Positions 47,709 through 57,829 are shown, counted from the stretch's first letter. The stretch: 64,000 nucleotides of DNA from Pseudomonas putida (GCF_028682635.1 NZ_JANHLK010000003.1:62001-126000), one strand, 5' to 3'. Program-made: numbers and translations. The notes: a model not told the origin generated them from the letters alone.

Positions 47709-48455
47709 TCAAAGCTGTTGCATCATTTTCCGCACGCCGGCCACGTGGCGTCGGCTGACGATCAAGGCATCGCCATTGAGGCCCTTGAGGAACAGCTGAA
47801 AATGCCCCAGCGGTGTTCGTTGCAAGCGCTCGATGCGCTCGCGAGCGACCAGTGCGTTGCGGTGGATGCGCACGAAACGGTCACCGAATTCATCTTCAAG
47901 GGCTTTGAGGGGCTCATCGAGCAGCACCTCGCCGCTTTCGTGGCGCAAGGTCACGTACTTGTGGTCGGCGATAAAATAGACCACCTGATCCAGCGGGATC
48001 AGCTCAATGCCCTTTCGGGTACGGGCACTGATGTGGCTGCGCGGGCCACTGCCACTCTCGGCAGCGGGTCGAGTCAGGGCGGCGAGCTGTCCACGGTTGG
48101 GCCGTTCGGCTTTTTTCAACGAGTCATGTAACTGTTCAGTTCTCACAGGTTTCACCAGATAGCCTACGGCGCTGGCCTGTAAGGCTTCCACGGCAAATTC
48201 ATCGGGGCCTGTGCAAAACACCACGGCAGGCGGGGTTTCGCGTTCGCACAATCGCGCGGCCACTTGCAGGCCATCGAGGCCTGGCATGCGGATATCGAGC
48301 AGTACGATATCCGGTTTGTGGCTGTCGATCAGTGCCAACGCTTCTTCGCCGTTCGTGGCGCTGGGCTCCAGGACACTGTATCCCTCGAGTTCACCAACCA
48401 TTCGGCTCAGGCGCTCGCGGGCTAGGGGGTCGTCATCAACGATCAGGACATTCAT
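47709..48455 (-). CDS. algR: LytTR response regulator AlgR
   Basis: 248-residue response regulator, identical in length to P. aeruginosa AlgR. The receiver domain has the acidic pocket (VDDD at 6-9) and the phospho-acceptor Asp54 (LLDIRMPG). The C-terminal LytTR domain (about residues 140-245) has the IHRNALVAR motif. AlgR controls alginate, type IV pili and virulence genes in P. aeruginosa. The start MNVLIVDDDP has a preceding gcgcaatatg context; 11 codons upstream were trimmed. No algZ/fimS kinase gene lies between it and argH. Confidence 0.95.
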   Translation of the reverse strand: MNVLIVDDDPLARERLSRMVGELEGYSVLEPSATNGEEALALIDSHKPDIVLLDIRMPGLDGLQVAARLCERETPPAVVFCTGPDEFAVEALQASAVGYLVKPVRTEQLHDSLKKAERPNRGQLAALTRPAAESGSGPRSHISARTRKGIELIPLDQVVYFIADHKYVTLRHESGEVLLDEPLKALEDEFGDRFVRIHRNALVARERIERLQRTPLGHFQLFLKGLNGDALIVSRRHVAGVRKMMQQL

Positions 48456-48984
48456 ATTGCGCTGGATTCCTGCGTGAGTCTCGCACAAGGATAGCGTAGA
48501 CAGGTGAAGTGACGTCCGTCACCGCGATCCACGCTAAGACTAGCGCGAGCGTGAAAAAGTGCCGCTGGTCGGGCAGCTAATTTTTCATCTGCCGGGCGAT
48601 TAGCGGCCCAGGCCCGCTTTGGCGACACATCGCCACAGGGTTTGCTGATACGCAATATGAACACCCCTCTTCTTATAGTCCTCTTGCGCACCGAGAAGTG
48701 CGCTCATCCTCCTGTCCAACTGTAGACGGTTGCCGGAACGATATTGCTCAATTGAAAAATATCGTTGTACTAATAGTGAAAACTGTAGGAGCGAGCCTGC
48801 TCGCGATGAACCTGAGAGCGACGGTTTATTCAGAAAGCACGCGTTATCGTTAACGTCCATCGCGAGCAGGCTCGCTCCCACACGAGAAAACCAATCGACC
48901 AGTGTCAACGACAGGATTGGCAACCCTGTTATTATCCGCGGCAGCTTTCAACGCCATTTTTCTTCAGCCGATACGAGCGAATTC
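48456..48984. other. Intergenic region between algR and argH
   Basis: The 529 bases hold the algR promoter side, a REP doublet at 48782-48883 and the argH promoter. In P. aeruginosa a histidine kinase gene (fimS/algZ) is placed here. I see no histidine kinase motif in any frame, and the short open frame at 48452-48691 has no kinase features. Confidence 0.6.
48782..48883. repeat. REP doublet (REPIN)
   Basis: Inverted pair of the 'gtaggagcgagcctgctcgc' arm upstream of argH. Confidence 0.85.
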
Positions 48985-50379
48985 ATGAGCACTGACAAGA
49001 CCAATCAGTCCTGGGGCGGCCGCTTCAGTGAACCCGTCGACGCCTTCGTCGCCCGCTTCACCGCCTCCGTCACCTTCGACCAGCGCCTGTATCGCCACGA
49101 CATCATGGGCTCGATCGCCCACGCTACCATGCTGGCCAAGGTCGGCGTGCTGACCGATGCCGAGCGCGACAGCATCATCGATGGCCTGAAGACCATCCAG
49201 GGTGAAATCGAGGCTGGCCAGTTCGATTGGCGCGTCGACCTCGAAGACGTGCACATGAACATCGAGGCGCGCCTGACCGACCGCATCGGCGTGACCGGTA
49301 AAAAGCTGCACACTGGCCGAAGCCGCAACGACCAGGTCGCCACCGACATTCGCCTGTGGCTGCGTGACGAAATCGACCTGATCCTCGGCGAAATCACCCG
49401 CCTGCAAAAAGGCTTGCTGGAGCAGGCTGAGCGCGAAGCGGGCGCCATCATGCCCGGCTTCACCCACCTGCAAACTGCGCAGCCGGTGACCTTCGGGCAC
49501 CACATGCTGGCCTGGTTCGAAATGCTCAGCCGCGACTACGAGCGCCTGGTCGACTGCCGCAAACGCACCAACCGCATGCCACTGGGCAGCGCCGCGCTGG
49601 CCGGCACCACCTACCCGATCGACCGCGAATACACCGCCCAGTTGCTGGGCTTCGATGCGGTGGGTGGCAACTCGCTGGACAACGTGTCCGATCGCGACTT
49701 CGCCATCGAGTTCTGCTCGGCCGCCAGCATCGCGATGATGCACTTGTCGCGCTTCTCCGAAGAGCTGGTGCTGTGGACCAGCGCGCAGTTCCAGTTCATC
49801 GATCTGCCGGACCGTTTCTGCACCGGCAGCTCGATCATGCCGCAAAAGAAAAACCCGGACGTGCCGGAGCTGGTGCGTGGCAAGAGCGGCCGTGTGTTCG
49901 GCGCGCTGATGGGCCTGCTGACCTTGATGAAAGGCCAGCCCCTGGCCTACAACAAGGACAATCAGGAAGACAAGGAACCGCTGTTCGACGCCGCCGATAC
50001 CCTGCGCGATTCGCTGCGCGCCTTCGCCGACATGATCCCGGCGATCAAGCCCAAGCACGCGATGATGCGCGAAGCTGCCCTGCGCGGCTTCTCCACCGCC
50101 ACCGACCTGGCCGACTACCTGGTACGTCGCGGCCTGCCCTTCCGCGACTGCCATGAAATCGTCGGCCATGCCGTGAAATACGGCGTGGAAAGCGGCAAGG
50201 ACCTGGCGGAAATGAGCCTGGAAGAACTGCGCAAGTTCAGCGACCAGATCGATCAGGACGTGTTTGCCGTGCTGACCCTGGAAGGTTCGGTCAATGCCCG
50301 CAACCACATCGGCGGCACTGCGCCGGCGCAGGTCAAGGCAGCTGTGGTTCGTGGCCAGGCTTTGATCGCCAGCCGCTAA
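48985..50379 (+). CDS. argH: Argininosuccinate lyase ArgH
   Basis: 464-residue enzyme that splits argininosuccinate into arginine and fumarate. The start [16 protein letters not shown] is canonical. The fumarase/aspartase superfamily signature [11 protein letters not shown] with the catalytic serine is intact, and [13 protein letters not shown] binds substrate. Upstream in-frame codons (85) pass through a REPIN and were excluded. Confidence 0.97.
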   Translation: MSTDKTNQSWGGRFSEPVDAFVARFTASVTFDQRLYRHDIMGSIAHATMLAKVGVLTDAERDSIIDGLKTIQGEIEAGQFDWRVDLEDVHMNIEARLTDRIGVTGKKLHTGRSRNDQVATDIRLWLRDEIDLILGEITRLQKGLLEQAEREAGAIMPGFTHLQTAQPVTFGHHMLAWFEMLSRDYERLVDCRKRTNRMPLGSAALAGTTYPIDREYTAQLLGFDAVGGNSLDNVSDRDFAIEFCSAASIAMMHLSRFSEELVLWTSAQFQFIDLPDRFCTGSSIMPQKKNPDVPELVRGKSGRVFGALMGLLTLMKGQPLAYNKDNQEDKEPLFDAADTLRDSLRAFADMIPAIKPKHAMMREAALRGFSTATDLADYLVRRGLPFRDCHEIVGHAVKYGVESGKDLAEMSLEELRKFSDQIDQDVFAVLTLEGSVNARNHIGGTAPAQVKAAVVRGQALIASR

Positions 50380-50390
50380 ACCGCCAAAAG

Positions 50391-50477
50391 CATCGCCAGC
50401 AGGCTGGCTCCCACATTTAACCGAGTTCTTTCAGAAAGAATGTGATCGAATGTGGGAGCCAGCCTGCTGGCGATGCG
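50391..50477. repeat. REP doublet (REPIN)
   Basis: Inverted pair of the 'atcgccagcaggctggctcc' arm between the convergent argH and GST genes; a distinct subtype. Confidence 0.8.
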
Positions 50478-50497
50478 ATCTTAAGAGCGCTGAAAAC

Positions 50498-51157
50498 CTA
50501 CCTTTTGGACGCGACCATCGCCATGAACGCTGGCATCGCCGCTTCCTTGTCCGCCGCAATCCGCTGCACGTTCGGATTGTCTCCCAAGCGTTCCAGCAGC
50601 GCCTTGGCAGCCGGCAGCTCAGCCAGCAGATCGATACCAAAAAGCTTCTTGGCAACCCCACAAGCCAACGGCACGCTGTACAGGAAATACAGATCCGCCA
50701 CGCTCAGTGTTTCACCGGCCACGTAAGGGCTGAATTTCCCGTGCCGGCCTAGCGCCGCAATACCCTGCAACAGTTCAGTCTTGGTTTTTTCCCTGATTGC
50801 CTCCGGCACGCTCGCGCCGAAAAAAGCCTCGGGGTAGCAGGCCCTTCCCGGCAGCTCGATATACAACTCGATCTCCTTGGCCAGCGCCAACACCTGCGCC
50901 CGCTCGAACGGATCGCTCGGCAGCAGGGGCGTGCCTTTCTGGCTCTGTTCGATGTACTCGAGAATCACGCTGGTTTCATTGATGAAACCTTGCTCCGTGC
51001 GCAGCACCGGGACTTTGCCGCGCGGGCTGATGGCCAGCGCTTCCGGGCTGGTGCCCGCGTAAAACGGCACTTCTTCGAATGGCAGTCCTTTCTCCAGCAG
51101 CGCCAGCTTGACCATGTTGTAGTAGTTGCTGACGGAAAAACCATAAAGCTTGAGCAT
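50498..51157 (-). CDS. Glutathione S-transferase family protein
   Basis: 219-residue GST. The thioredoxin-like N-terminal domain (KLYGFSVSNYYNMVKLALLE) contains the likely active-site Ser/Tyr residues, and the ETSVILEYIEQ stretch binds the gamma-glutamyl part of glutathione. The helical C-terminal domain starts near residue 85. GGAGG lies 7 bases before the chosen ATG. Confidence 0.92.
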   Translation of the reverse strand: MLKLYGFSVSNYYNMVKLALLEKGLPFEEVPFYAGTSPEALAISPRGKVPVLRTEQGFINETSVILEYIEQSQKGTPLLPSDPFERAQVLALAKEIELYIELPGRACYPEAFFGASVPEAIREKTKTELLQGIAALGRHGKFSPYVAGETLSVADLYFLYSVPLACGVAKKLFGIDLLAELPAAKALLERLGDNPNVQRIAADKEAAMPAFMAMVASKR

Positions 51158-51281
51158 CACAGAGCCTCCAGGCCGTGCGGGGTGGGCAGTGCCTGTTTAT
51201 AGAACGCCCGAGGCTTTCTTGCCAGCAGCATCACGCTGCTGAATGCGGGTAAACTGGCGACCTTTCCCTGAGGAGCCTGCC

Positions 51282-51566
51282 ATGAGCGAGCCAATCGATA
51301 TCGATAACGACGAAGAAGAATTTGCCGAAACCACGCTGATCGAAGCCATCGAGAACCAGATCGAAAGCGATAACCCGCCAGCGGCCAAGGCAACGTTCAA
51401 CAAGCTGACCCTGGTGGGTTACGAGCGTGACGAAATCCTTAACCTGATGGCCCACGTGCTGGCGGTGGAAATCGACGCAATCCTCGAAGAAGACCGCGCG
51501 TTCAATACCGAATGGTACGAAGCCGCGCTGCGGGCGCTGCCAGAGTTGCCGCCGGAAAAGAAATAA
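51282..51566 (+). CDS. Conserved hypothetical protein, 94 residues
   Basis: Acidic, mainly helical protein starting MSEPIDIDNDEEEFAE. A good ribosome site (gaggagcctgcc) precedes it. No family I can name; similar proteins are likely restricted to pseudomonads. It is in the same direction as the TIGR02647 gene 84 bases downstream. Confidence 0.8.
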   Translation: MSEPIDIDNDEEEFAETTLIEAIENQIESDNPPAAKATFNKLTLVGYERDEILNLMAHVLAVEIDAILEEDRAFNTEWYEAALRALPELPPEKK

Positions 51567-51650
51567 CGCGTCGCCGTGACTGGACATACCGCACGAGTGG
51601 GATCACCTTAGGGGCGCTGTCGCCAAATTCCTAGAAAGTCTGGAGTCCTT

Positions 51651-51896
51651 ATGTCGCTTACCCCTGAGTTGGTTGCCGAACTGGAAGTCCTCGCACTCTT
51701 CAACCTGGACAGTTCCCAGGAAGGTTTGAAAATTCATCAGACCGCTGCCCCGAAACACGTTGCCGCCGCCAAACGCCTGTTTGAGAAAGAACTGATCGAC
51801 CAGCCCGATGGCGGTTATCTGACCAGCCTGGGCCGTGACGCCGCGCAAAATGTTCAAACCGTACTGACTATTCTGAGCGTTCAGGAAACAGCCTGA
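51651..51896 (+). CDS. TIGR02647 family protein
   Basis: 81-residue protein matching the small TIGR02647 family: MSLTPELVAELEVLALFNLD at the start and LGRDAAQNVQTVLTIL near the end. There is no known function. Ribosome site ggagtcctt precedes it. Confidence 0.85.
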   Translation: MSLTPELVAELEVLALFNLDSSQEGLKIHQTAAPKHVAAAKRLFEKELIDQPDGGYLTSLGRDAAQNVQTVLTILSVQETA

Positions 51897-52090
51897 AATC
51901 CATCGCATGCCCACGGAAACCCCTGCCACGGGATTTCCGCGGGCGCATTCAGCTGCCTGGCGTCGCCCTGCGATAGAAATCTGACGCCAGAAATACAAAA
52001 TCAGCTTAAAAGTCCCGGGGCCGAGGCGCTAAACTGCCCCTCATCCCGAGAGCCTCCACGTCCGAGCCCTGCGAGCCGGTTTGAGCTGAC

Positions 52091-54937
52091 ATGACCCGCA
52101 CCCATGAAATCCGCCCCGATCTGGACGAGGGAATCGACCGCAAGGTTCTCAGTCAGCTGCGCGCACGCTTCCTCAAGCTCAACGAGGGGCGCATGGCGCG
52201 TGCCATGGAAGGGTTGTCGACGCGCCAGCAAGGGGTGTTGAACCTCCTTCCGCTGTTCTTCCACGTCAATCATCCGCTACTACCGGGTTACGTATCGGGC
52301 AGCACGCCCGCCGGGCTGTCGAATTTCGAGCCGGATGCCAGCGTCCTCGCCGAAGCCCAGCGCCTGACCCGTTCCTTTTCCTATAAGCCGCGCCACGGCA
52401 GCAATCCACCCCGACCGATTCATGGCCTGTTCCTGATGGGCAGCCTCGGTACCCTGGCCCAGGCTGAGCAGAGCGATATGGACGTGTGGGTCTGCCACAG
52501 TCCGGATCTGAGCGAAAACGAACTCACCGAGTTGCGCAGGAAATGCCAACTGCTGGAAACCTGGGCTGCCAGCCAGGGCGCCGAGGCGCACTTCTTCCTG
52601 ATCGACCCCGTCCGTTTCGTACGCGGTGAGCGCGACAGCCAGCTGAGCTCCGAAGACTGCGGTACCACCCAGCATTACCTGCTGCTGGACGAGTTTTATC
52701 GCACCGCGATCTGGCTGGCGGGACGCACGCCGATCTGGTGGCTGGTGCCGGTGTACGAGGAAGCCAACTATGACCGCTACACCCATGCGCTGACGTCCAA
52801 GCGCTTCATCCGCGCAGACGAAACCCTGGACCTGGGCCATCTGGCCTACATCCCGCCCGGGGAATTCATCGGGGCCGGGCTCTGGCAGTTGTTCAAGGGC
52901 ATCGAGTCGCCGTACAAATCGGTGCTCAAACTCCTGCTGACCGAGGTGTACGCCAGCGAACACCCCAGGGTCCAATGCCTGAGCCTGCGCTTCAAGCAGG
53001 CGGTGTTCGCCAACCGGCTCGACCTCGACGAACTGGACCCCTATGTCGTGGTCTATCGGCGCATCGCCGAATACCTCATCGCCCGCAATGAACCGGAACG
53101 CCTGGAGCTGGTGCGCCGGGCGCTGTACCTGAAGGTCAATCGCAAGCTCACCGGCAACGGCGGGCGCACCCAGGGCTGGCAACGCTCGCTGCTGGAGCGT
53201 CTGGCCCACGAATGGCAATGGGACCATCGCCAGTTGGCCCTGCTCGACAGCCGCAGCCAGTGGAAAGTCCGGCAGGTCAGCTCGGAGCGCCGGGCGCTGG
53301 TCAACGAACTGAATTTCAGCTATCGCTTCCTGACCCGGTTCGCCCGCCAGGAACACACCATCAGCCTGATCAACAAGCGCGATCTCAGCGTGCTGGGCCG
53401 ACGCCTGTACGCGGCGTTCGAGCGCAAGGCGGACAAGGTCGAGTTCATCAACCCGGGCATCGCCCCGGACCTGGCCGAAGACACCCTGACGCTGGTGTAC
53501 GCGCCCAGCAGGAAAGAACCGAAACAAAGCCAGTGGGGCTTATACAACGGTAGCCTGACCGTGCTCGAGTGGGAACATTTCGCTCCGATCAAACGCAGTA
53601 GCCATCTGCTCGAGCTGCTCGCCTGGTGCCACCGCAACGGCGTGATCGACAGCAGCACGCGCCTGGCCTTGCACCCGGGCAGCAGCGACCTGAGCGAATT
53701 CGAGCTGTTCAATTTGCTGGGCAGCCTGCAACAGAGCATTCCCCTGCCTCTGCCGACTGTCGCCGAAGAACCCCTGCTGCGCGCCAGCGTGCCCAGCGAT
53801 GTGCTGATCCTGGTCAACGTCGGCATCGATCCGCTCAAGCACCATCGCGAACTGAACATCCTGATGACCACCGAGCGCACCGACTCCTTGAGCTACGCAG
53901 GTGTCAGGGAAAACCTGGTGCTGACCCTGGACCAGCTCACGCTCAACAGCTGGAACGAAGTGCTGGTCAGCCGTTATGACGGCCCCCATGCCCTGCTCGA
54001 TTGCCTGCGCGACTATCTCAACAGCCTGCCCGGCGGGCCGCAGCAGCCCAGGGTGAGGGTCCGTTGTTTCTGCCACAACCGCGCGCAATTCATCGCCCAG
54101 CGCATCGAAGACATCCTCGACATCGCGCAGAACCTGCTGCTGAGCAAACTCAATCACCGCTACCTGATCCAGGTCCAGCAGCATTACCACGTGCTGGAGC
54201 TGATACCCGGCCAGGTCAAGCACATCGCGCTGGCCACCCTGCCGGCCCTGCTCGATTACCTCGGTGAAGAACGGGCGAGTTACAGCCCGCTGCACCTGGA
54301 CCCGATGGCGTTGGACGACCACGACCTGGCGCTACTCCTGCCCATGGGGCGGCCGGACTGCATCCAGGTGTTCTACCGGGTCAACGAAGCGCAGGCCGAT
54401 CTGTACGTGCTCGATGAATTCAACGCCTTGTGGCAGCAGCGCCTGCCGTGGCATGACGAACAAAGCCTGCTGGTGCCCCTGCAGCGTTTCCTGCAATCGA
54501 TCCAGTACCGGCGCGACGCAGCGCTGCCGATGGACGGGGCACAGCCTGCGAACCTGCACACCCTCTATTACCAACTGCTGCCTTCAGGTGCAGGCAAGGC
54601 GCGACGGATCGAAGCCCGATCGGCACCGCAAACCCCGGCCGATAAACCCTTCTATGACGTACAGGCGATCGTCGGCAAAGCCGCACCGGGCAAGGTGCAG
54701 GTCACGTTGTATTGCAATCAGCGGGAGTTTTCCGAGCTGGAACATGGCGACCAGCTGTTCAGCGTGGTCGCTCGGGAAATCTTTGAACAACGCCGCGAGA
54801 CCGAACGCTACCGCTGCTACATCACCGATCTGGACCTGTCAGGCCTGCTCGGTGATGGTCAGGGGTCAAGCCATCTGTATCTGCGCTACAAGGCCGACCT
54901 GGAGCGCGCATTGAACGAGGCGCTCGGGCAGGTCTGA
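52091..54937 (+). CDS. cyaA: Class I adenylate cyclase CyaA
   Basis: 948-residue cytosolic enzyme making cyclic AMP. The nucleotidyltransferase core MGSLGTLAQAEQSDMDVW has the metal-binding aspartates Asp129 and Asp131. The long C-terminal region is regulatory, as in enterobacterial CyaA. It opens with MTRTHEIRPDLDEGID. It is separated from rnk by 7 bases, convergent. Confidence 0.95.
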   Translation: MTRTHEIRPDLDEGIDRKVLSQLRARFLKLNEGRMARAMEGLSTRQQGVLNLLPLFFHVNHPLLPGYVSGSTPAGLSNFEPDASVLAEAQRLTRSFSYKPRHGSNPPRPIHGLFLMGSLGTLAQAEQSDMDVWVCHSPDLSENELTELRRKCQLLETWAASQGAEAHFFLIDPVRFVRGERDSQLSSEDCGTTQHYLLLDEFYRTAIWLAGRTPIWWLVPVYEEANYDRYTHALTSKRFIRADETLDLGHLAYIPPGEFIGAGLWQLFKGIESPYKSVLKLLLTEVYASEHPRVQCLSLRFKQAVFANRLDLDELDPYVVVYRRIAEYLIARNEPERLELVRRALYLKVNRKLTGNGGRTQGWQRSLLERLAHEWQWDHRQLALLDSRSQWKVRQVSSERRALVNELNFSYRFLTRFARQEHTISLINKRDLSVLGRRLYAAFERKADKVEFINPGIAPDLAEDTLTLVYAPSRKEPKQSQWGLYNGSLTVLEWEHFAPIKRSSHLLELLAWCHRNGVIDSSTRLALHPGSSDLSEFELFNLLGSLQQSIPLPLPTVAEEPLLRASVPSDVLILVNVGIDPLKHHRELNILMTTERTDSLSYAGVRENLVLTLDQLTLNSWNEVLVSRYDGPHALLDCLRDYLNSLPGGPQQPRVRVRCFCHNRAQFIAQRIEDILDIAQNLLLSKLNHRYLIQVQQHYHVLELIPGQVKHIALATLPALLDYLGEERASYSPLHLDPMALDDHDLALLLPMGRPDCIQVFYRVNEAQADLYVLDEFNALWQQRLPWHDEQSLLVPLQRFLQSIQYRRDAALPMDGAQPANLHTLYYQLLPSGAGKARRIEARSAPQTPADKPFYDVQAIVGKAAPGKVQVTLYCNQREFSELEHGDQLFSVVAREIFEQRRETERYRCYITDLDLSGLLGDGQGSSHLYLRYKADLERALNEALGQV

Positions 54938-54944
54938 GAGGAGG

Positions 54945-55355
54945 TCACTCGGGGAAGGCGCCGCCGTTGGCTGGCTGCGATTCGACTTCAAGCAGGGTCA
55001 GTTTCAAGGTCTTGCCACCCGGCGCCGGCCAGTCGATGTGTTGGCCGACCTTGAGCCCCAGCAGCGCACTGCCGACCGGTGCCAGAATGGAAATCTTGCC
55101 CTCGTCGGCGTTGGCATCCTTGGGGTACACCAGCGTCAGGTGATAGTCCTTGCCACTGCCTTCTTCGCGGCAGTGCACACGGGAATTCATGGTCACGACA
55201 TCGGCGGGCACTTCATCGTGGCCGACCAGTGTATCGGCGCGATCCAGTTCGGTTTGCAGCGCGATAACGCCCGGCAGCGTTTCGTCCAGGCTGTCGATCA
55301 GGCGCTCCAGACGTTGTACGTCCAGACGGGTAAGGGTGATGGAAGGTGCGGTCAT
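54945..55355 (-). CDS. rnk: Rnk, regulator of nucleoside diphosphate kinase
   Basis: 136-residue GreA/GreB C-terminal-like protein. N-terminal helices (ITLTRLDVQRLERLIDSLDE) and the FKBP-like domain (ILAPVGSALLGLKVGQHIDW, about residues 91-110) match Rnk, which binds RNA polymerase. Ribosome site ggagtctgccctgatc precedes the chosen ATG; 38 upstream codons overlap the terminator and were dropped. Confidence 0.93.
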   Translation of the reverse strand: MTAPSITLTRLDVQRLERLIDSLDETLPGVIALQTELDRADTLVGHDEVPADVVTMNSRVHCREEGSGKDYHLTLVYPKDANADEGKISILAPVGSALLGLKVGQHIDWPAPGGKTLKLTLLEVESQPANGGAFPE

Positions 55356-55384
55356 GATCAGGGCAGACTCCTTTCTTCTGCACG

Positions 55385-55422
55385 AAAAAAGCAAAACCCC
55401 GCCAGAAAAAGGCGGGGTTTTC
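55385..55422 (-). terminator. Terminator of the cyaY-DUF1289 unit
   Basis: Perfect 11-bp stem AAAACCCCGCC/GGCGGGGTTTT (55393-55403 with 55411-55421), followed on the minus strand by T-rich sequence. It separates the DUF1289 gene from rnk. Confidence 0.8.
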
Positions 55423-55508
55423 ACAAGCCTCGATGGGTTGAGGCGTACCCGGACACTATCACAGCTCAAAAAATATACAAGCCGCCACCGGCGTACGGCG
55501 ATGCGCCC

Positions 55509-55736
55509 CTACCGGGGACCGGCGCCGGTCTTGCGCTGGGAGGCTTGGGTGCAGATGACCCGCCGACGTTCGTCATCCGCCGAGCGCCATTCGCGGATGT
55601 CTTCGACATGGCGAAAACACCCGAGACAGACCTTCTGCTCATCCAGCCGACACACGCCGCTGCACGGCGAAGGGACGGCCGGGCTGACGTTGCTGTACAG
55701 CGGCTTGGGTGGCCGCACGGGGGCTGGCTGGGTCAC
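55509..55736 (-). CDS. DUF1289 small cysteine-rich protein
   Basis: 75-residue protein. The DUF1289 core SPCSGVCRLDEQKVCLGCFR (about residues 23-42) holds four cysteines in C-x3-C-x7-C-x2-C arrangement, probably binding a metal or cluster. A GTG start at 55734-55736, just 4 bases after the cyaY stop, was chosen over an ATG inside cyaY. Adjacent to the frataxin homologue, so a link to iron-sulfur biology is possible but unproven. Confidence 0.8.
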   Translation of the reverse strand: MTQPAPVRPPKPLYSNVSPAVPSPCSGVCRLDEQKVCLGCFRHVEDIREWRSADDERRRVICTQASQRKTGAGPR

Positions 55737-55740
55737 GGCG

Positions 55741-56073
55741 TTACAGGCCTTCGAAATCGAGTTCGATGCCGGCCTGCTGCTCGACGATGCGCTCAAGCAT
55801 TTCACCCAGCTGCTCTTCGCTCTTGTCGCACATCCAGCGTTCGCTTTCTTCGTCGTAGTCGAAGTGAAAGCCCCCGGACACGGCTGCCAGCCACAGCTGA
55901 CGCAGTGGTTCCTGGCGACTGAAGATCAGCTGGCTGCCGTTTTCAAACTTGACGGTCAGAACACCGGCCGAGCTCTCCAGATCGATATCCAGGTCACTCT
56001 CGTCAAAGATATCCTCCAGCGTCTGCTGGGTGGCATCGACCAGATCGTGGAAACGGGCTTCGGACAAACTCAT
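55741..56073 (-). CDS. cyaY: Frataxin homologue CyaY
   Basis: 110-residue iron-binding protein that modulates iron-sulfur cluster assembly. MSLSEARFHDLVDATQQTLE opens the acidic helix 1 and GGFHFDYDEESERWMC the beta sheet. It is followed by the DUF1289 gene, and lies divergent from the lptM-lysA operon with a REPIN in between. Confidence 0.94.
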   Translation of the reverse strand: MSLSEARFHDLVDATQQTLEDIFDESDLDIDLESSAGVLTVKFENGSQLIFSRQEPLRQLWLAAVSGGFHFDYDEESERWMCDKSEEQLGEMLERIVEQQAGIELDFEGL

Positions 56074-56187
56074 TACGGCAACCTCAAAAAGTGTCTGATC
56101 AGGCTCAAGCGCCGCAAGATACGGACGAGCCCCGCTGATTGCAAAGGATAACGATCATGGGCCCATATAGGTACATCAAACGCTGTA

Positions 56188-56282
56188 CCTGCGGGAGCGG
56201 GCTTGCTCGCGAAGAGGCCGGCACATTCAACATCTTCGTTGCCTGAACCACCGCTTTCGCGAGCAAGCCCGCTCCCACAGGG
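56188..56282. repeat. REP doublet (REPIN)
   Basis: Inverted pair of the 'gggagcgggcttgctcgcga' arm between divergent cyaY and lptM; same subtype as 25503. Confidence 0.85.
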
Positions 56283-56351
56283 TTCGATGTGTATGCGGCA
56301 AGGCCCGCCGGACGGGAGCCCCGTCGCATAGGCAAGCTGCCGGGTGGCCGG

Positions 56352-56357
56352 TATACT
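56352..56357 (+). promoter_or_regulatory. Likely -10 element of the lptM-lysA operon
   Basis: TATACT preceded by GG, 35 bases upstream of the lptM ATG. The -35 region is weak. Confidence 0.4.
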
Positions 56358-56391
56358 CTGGCGCAATTAATGCATTTTCAAGGATTTCGCC

Positions 56392-56565
56392 ATGAAGCGC
56401 CTGATCTCTTCCCTTGCTGCGCTCCTCGCGGTTGCCTGCCTGGTGTCGGCCTGCGGTCAAAAAGGCCCGCTGTACCTGCCCGATGAGGACCAGGACCCGG
56501 CAGAGCAGGCTCAGTCCTCGCAAAAGCAGCCGTCCAAATCGCACAAGCACGACGTCTACCAATAA
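56392..56565 (+). CDS. lptM: LptM-like small lipoprotein (YifL)
   Basis: 57-residue lipoprotein. [22 protein letters not shown] has a lipobox (VSAC) with Cys21 as the lipidated residue, followed by QKGPLYLP, the family hallmark. LptM (YifL) assists maturation of the LPS translocon LptD in E. coli. It lies 12 bases before lysA, the conserved lptM-lysA-dapF order. Confidence 0.92.
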   Translation: MKRLISSLAALLAVACLVSACGQKGPLYLPDEDQDPAEQAQSSQKQPSKSHKHDVYQ

Positions 56566-56577
56566 TAAGGGAACATC

Positions 56578-57825
56578 ATGGACGCTTTTAACTACCGTGA
56601 CGGTGAACTGTTCGCGGAAGGTGTTGCCCTGTCTGCTATCGCCGATCGCTTTGGTACACCGACCTACGTTTACTCGCGCGCGCACATCGAAGCCCAATAC
56701 CTGGCGTATGCCGATGCCCTGGCCGGCATGCCGCATCTGGTCTGCTTTGCGGTCAAGGCCAACTCCAACCTGGGTGTACTGAATGTCCTGGCGCGTCTTG
56801 GCGCCGGTTTCGACATCGTCTCCCGTGGCGAACTGGAACGCGTACTGGCCGCCGGTGGCAGCGCCGACAAGATCGTGTTCTCCGGCGTCGGCAAGACCCG
56901 TGACGACATGCGTCGTGCCCTGGAAGTCGGCGTGCACTGCTTCAACGTCGAATCCACCGACGAGCTTGAACGCCTGCAAGTGGTGGCCGCCGAGCTGGGT
57001 GTTCGTGCGCCGATCTCGCTGCGCGTGAACCCGGACGTCGATGCCGGTACTCACCCGTACATCTCCACCGGTCTCAAAGAGAACAAGTTCGGCATCGCCA
57101 TCGCCGACGCCGAAGACGTGTATGTGCGTGCCGCGCAGCTGCCGAACCTGGAAGTGGTCGGCGTCGATTGCCATATCGGCTCGCAACTGACCACCCTCCC
57201 GCCGTTCATCGATGCCCTCGATCGCCTGCTGGGCCTGGTCGACCGCCTCGGCGATTGCGGCATCTACCTGCGCCACATCGACCTCGGTGGTGGCCTGGGC
57301 GTACGTTATCGCGATGAAGAACCGCCATTGGCTGGCGACTACATCAAGGCCGTGCGCGAGCGTCTCGACGGTCGCGACCTGGCCCTGGTGTTCGAGCCCG
57401 GCCGCTTCATCGTCGCCAATGCCGGCGTGCTGCTGACCCAGGTCGAGTACCTCAAGCACACCGAGCACAAGGATTTCGCCATCGTCGACGCGGCCATGAA
57501 CGACCTGATCCGCCCGGCGCTGTACCAGGCCTGGATGGACGTCACCGCCGTGCGCCCGCGCAACAGCGCAGCGCGCGCCTACGACATCGTCGGCCCGATC
57601 TGCGAGACCGGCGACTTCCTGGCCAAGGATCGTGAGCTGGCCCTGGAAGAAGGTGATCTGCTGGCTGTGCATTCGGCCGGAGCCTATGGGTTTGTCATGA
57701 GCTCCAACTACAACACCCGCGGCCGCGCCGCCGAAGTGTTGGTGGACGGAGACCAGGCATTTGAAGTGCGTCGCCGTGAGACGGTAGCCGAGTTGTTCGC
57801 TGGCGAAAGCCTGCTGCCGGAGTAA
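56578..57825 (+). CDS. lysA: Diaminopimelate decarboxylase LysA
   Basis: 415-residue PLP enzyme that forms L-lysine from meso-diaminopimelate. The PLP lysine is Lys60 in [14 protein letters not shown] and GGGLGVRY bind the cofactor phosphate, and [12 protein letters not shown] carries the substrate-binding Cys-Glu pair. It is the second gene of the lptM-lysA-dapF operon, and 4 bases separate it from dapF. Confidence 0.97.
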   Translation: MDAFNYRDGELFAEGVALSAIADRFGTPTYVYSRAHIEAQYLAYADALAGMPHLVCFAVKANSNLGVLNVLARLGAGFDIVSRGELERVLAAGGSADKIVFSGVGKTRDDMRRALEVGVHCFNVESTDELERLQVVAAELGVRAPISLRVNPDVDAGTHPYISTGLKENKFGIAIADAEDVYVRAAQLPNLEVVGVDCHIGSQLTTLPPFIDALDRLLGLVDRLGDCGIYLRHIDLGGGLGVRYRDEEPPLAGDYIKAVRERLDGRDLALVFEPGRFIVANAGVLLTQVEYLKHTEHKDFAIVDAAMNDLIRPALYQAWMDVTAVRPRNSAARAYDIVGPICETGDFLAKDRELALEEGDLLAVHSAGAYGFVMSSNYNTRGRAAEVLVDGDQAFEVRRRETVAELFAGESLLPE

Positions 57826-57829
57826 AACC

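Noticed and set aside
48452..48691. Possible remnant of the algZ/fimS kinase
   Set aside because: No histidine-kinase H-box, N-box or G-box sequence could be seen in any frame.
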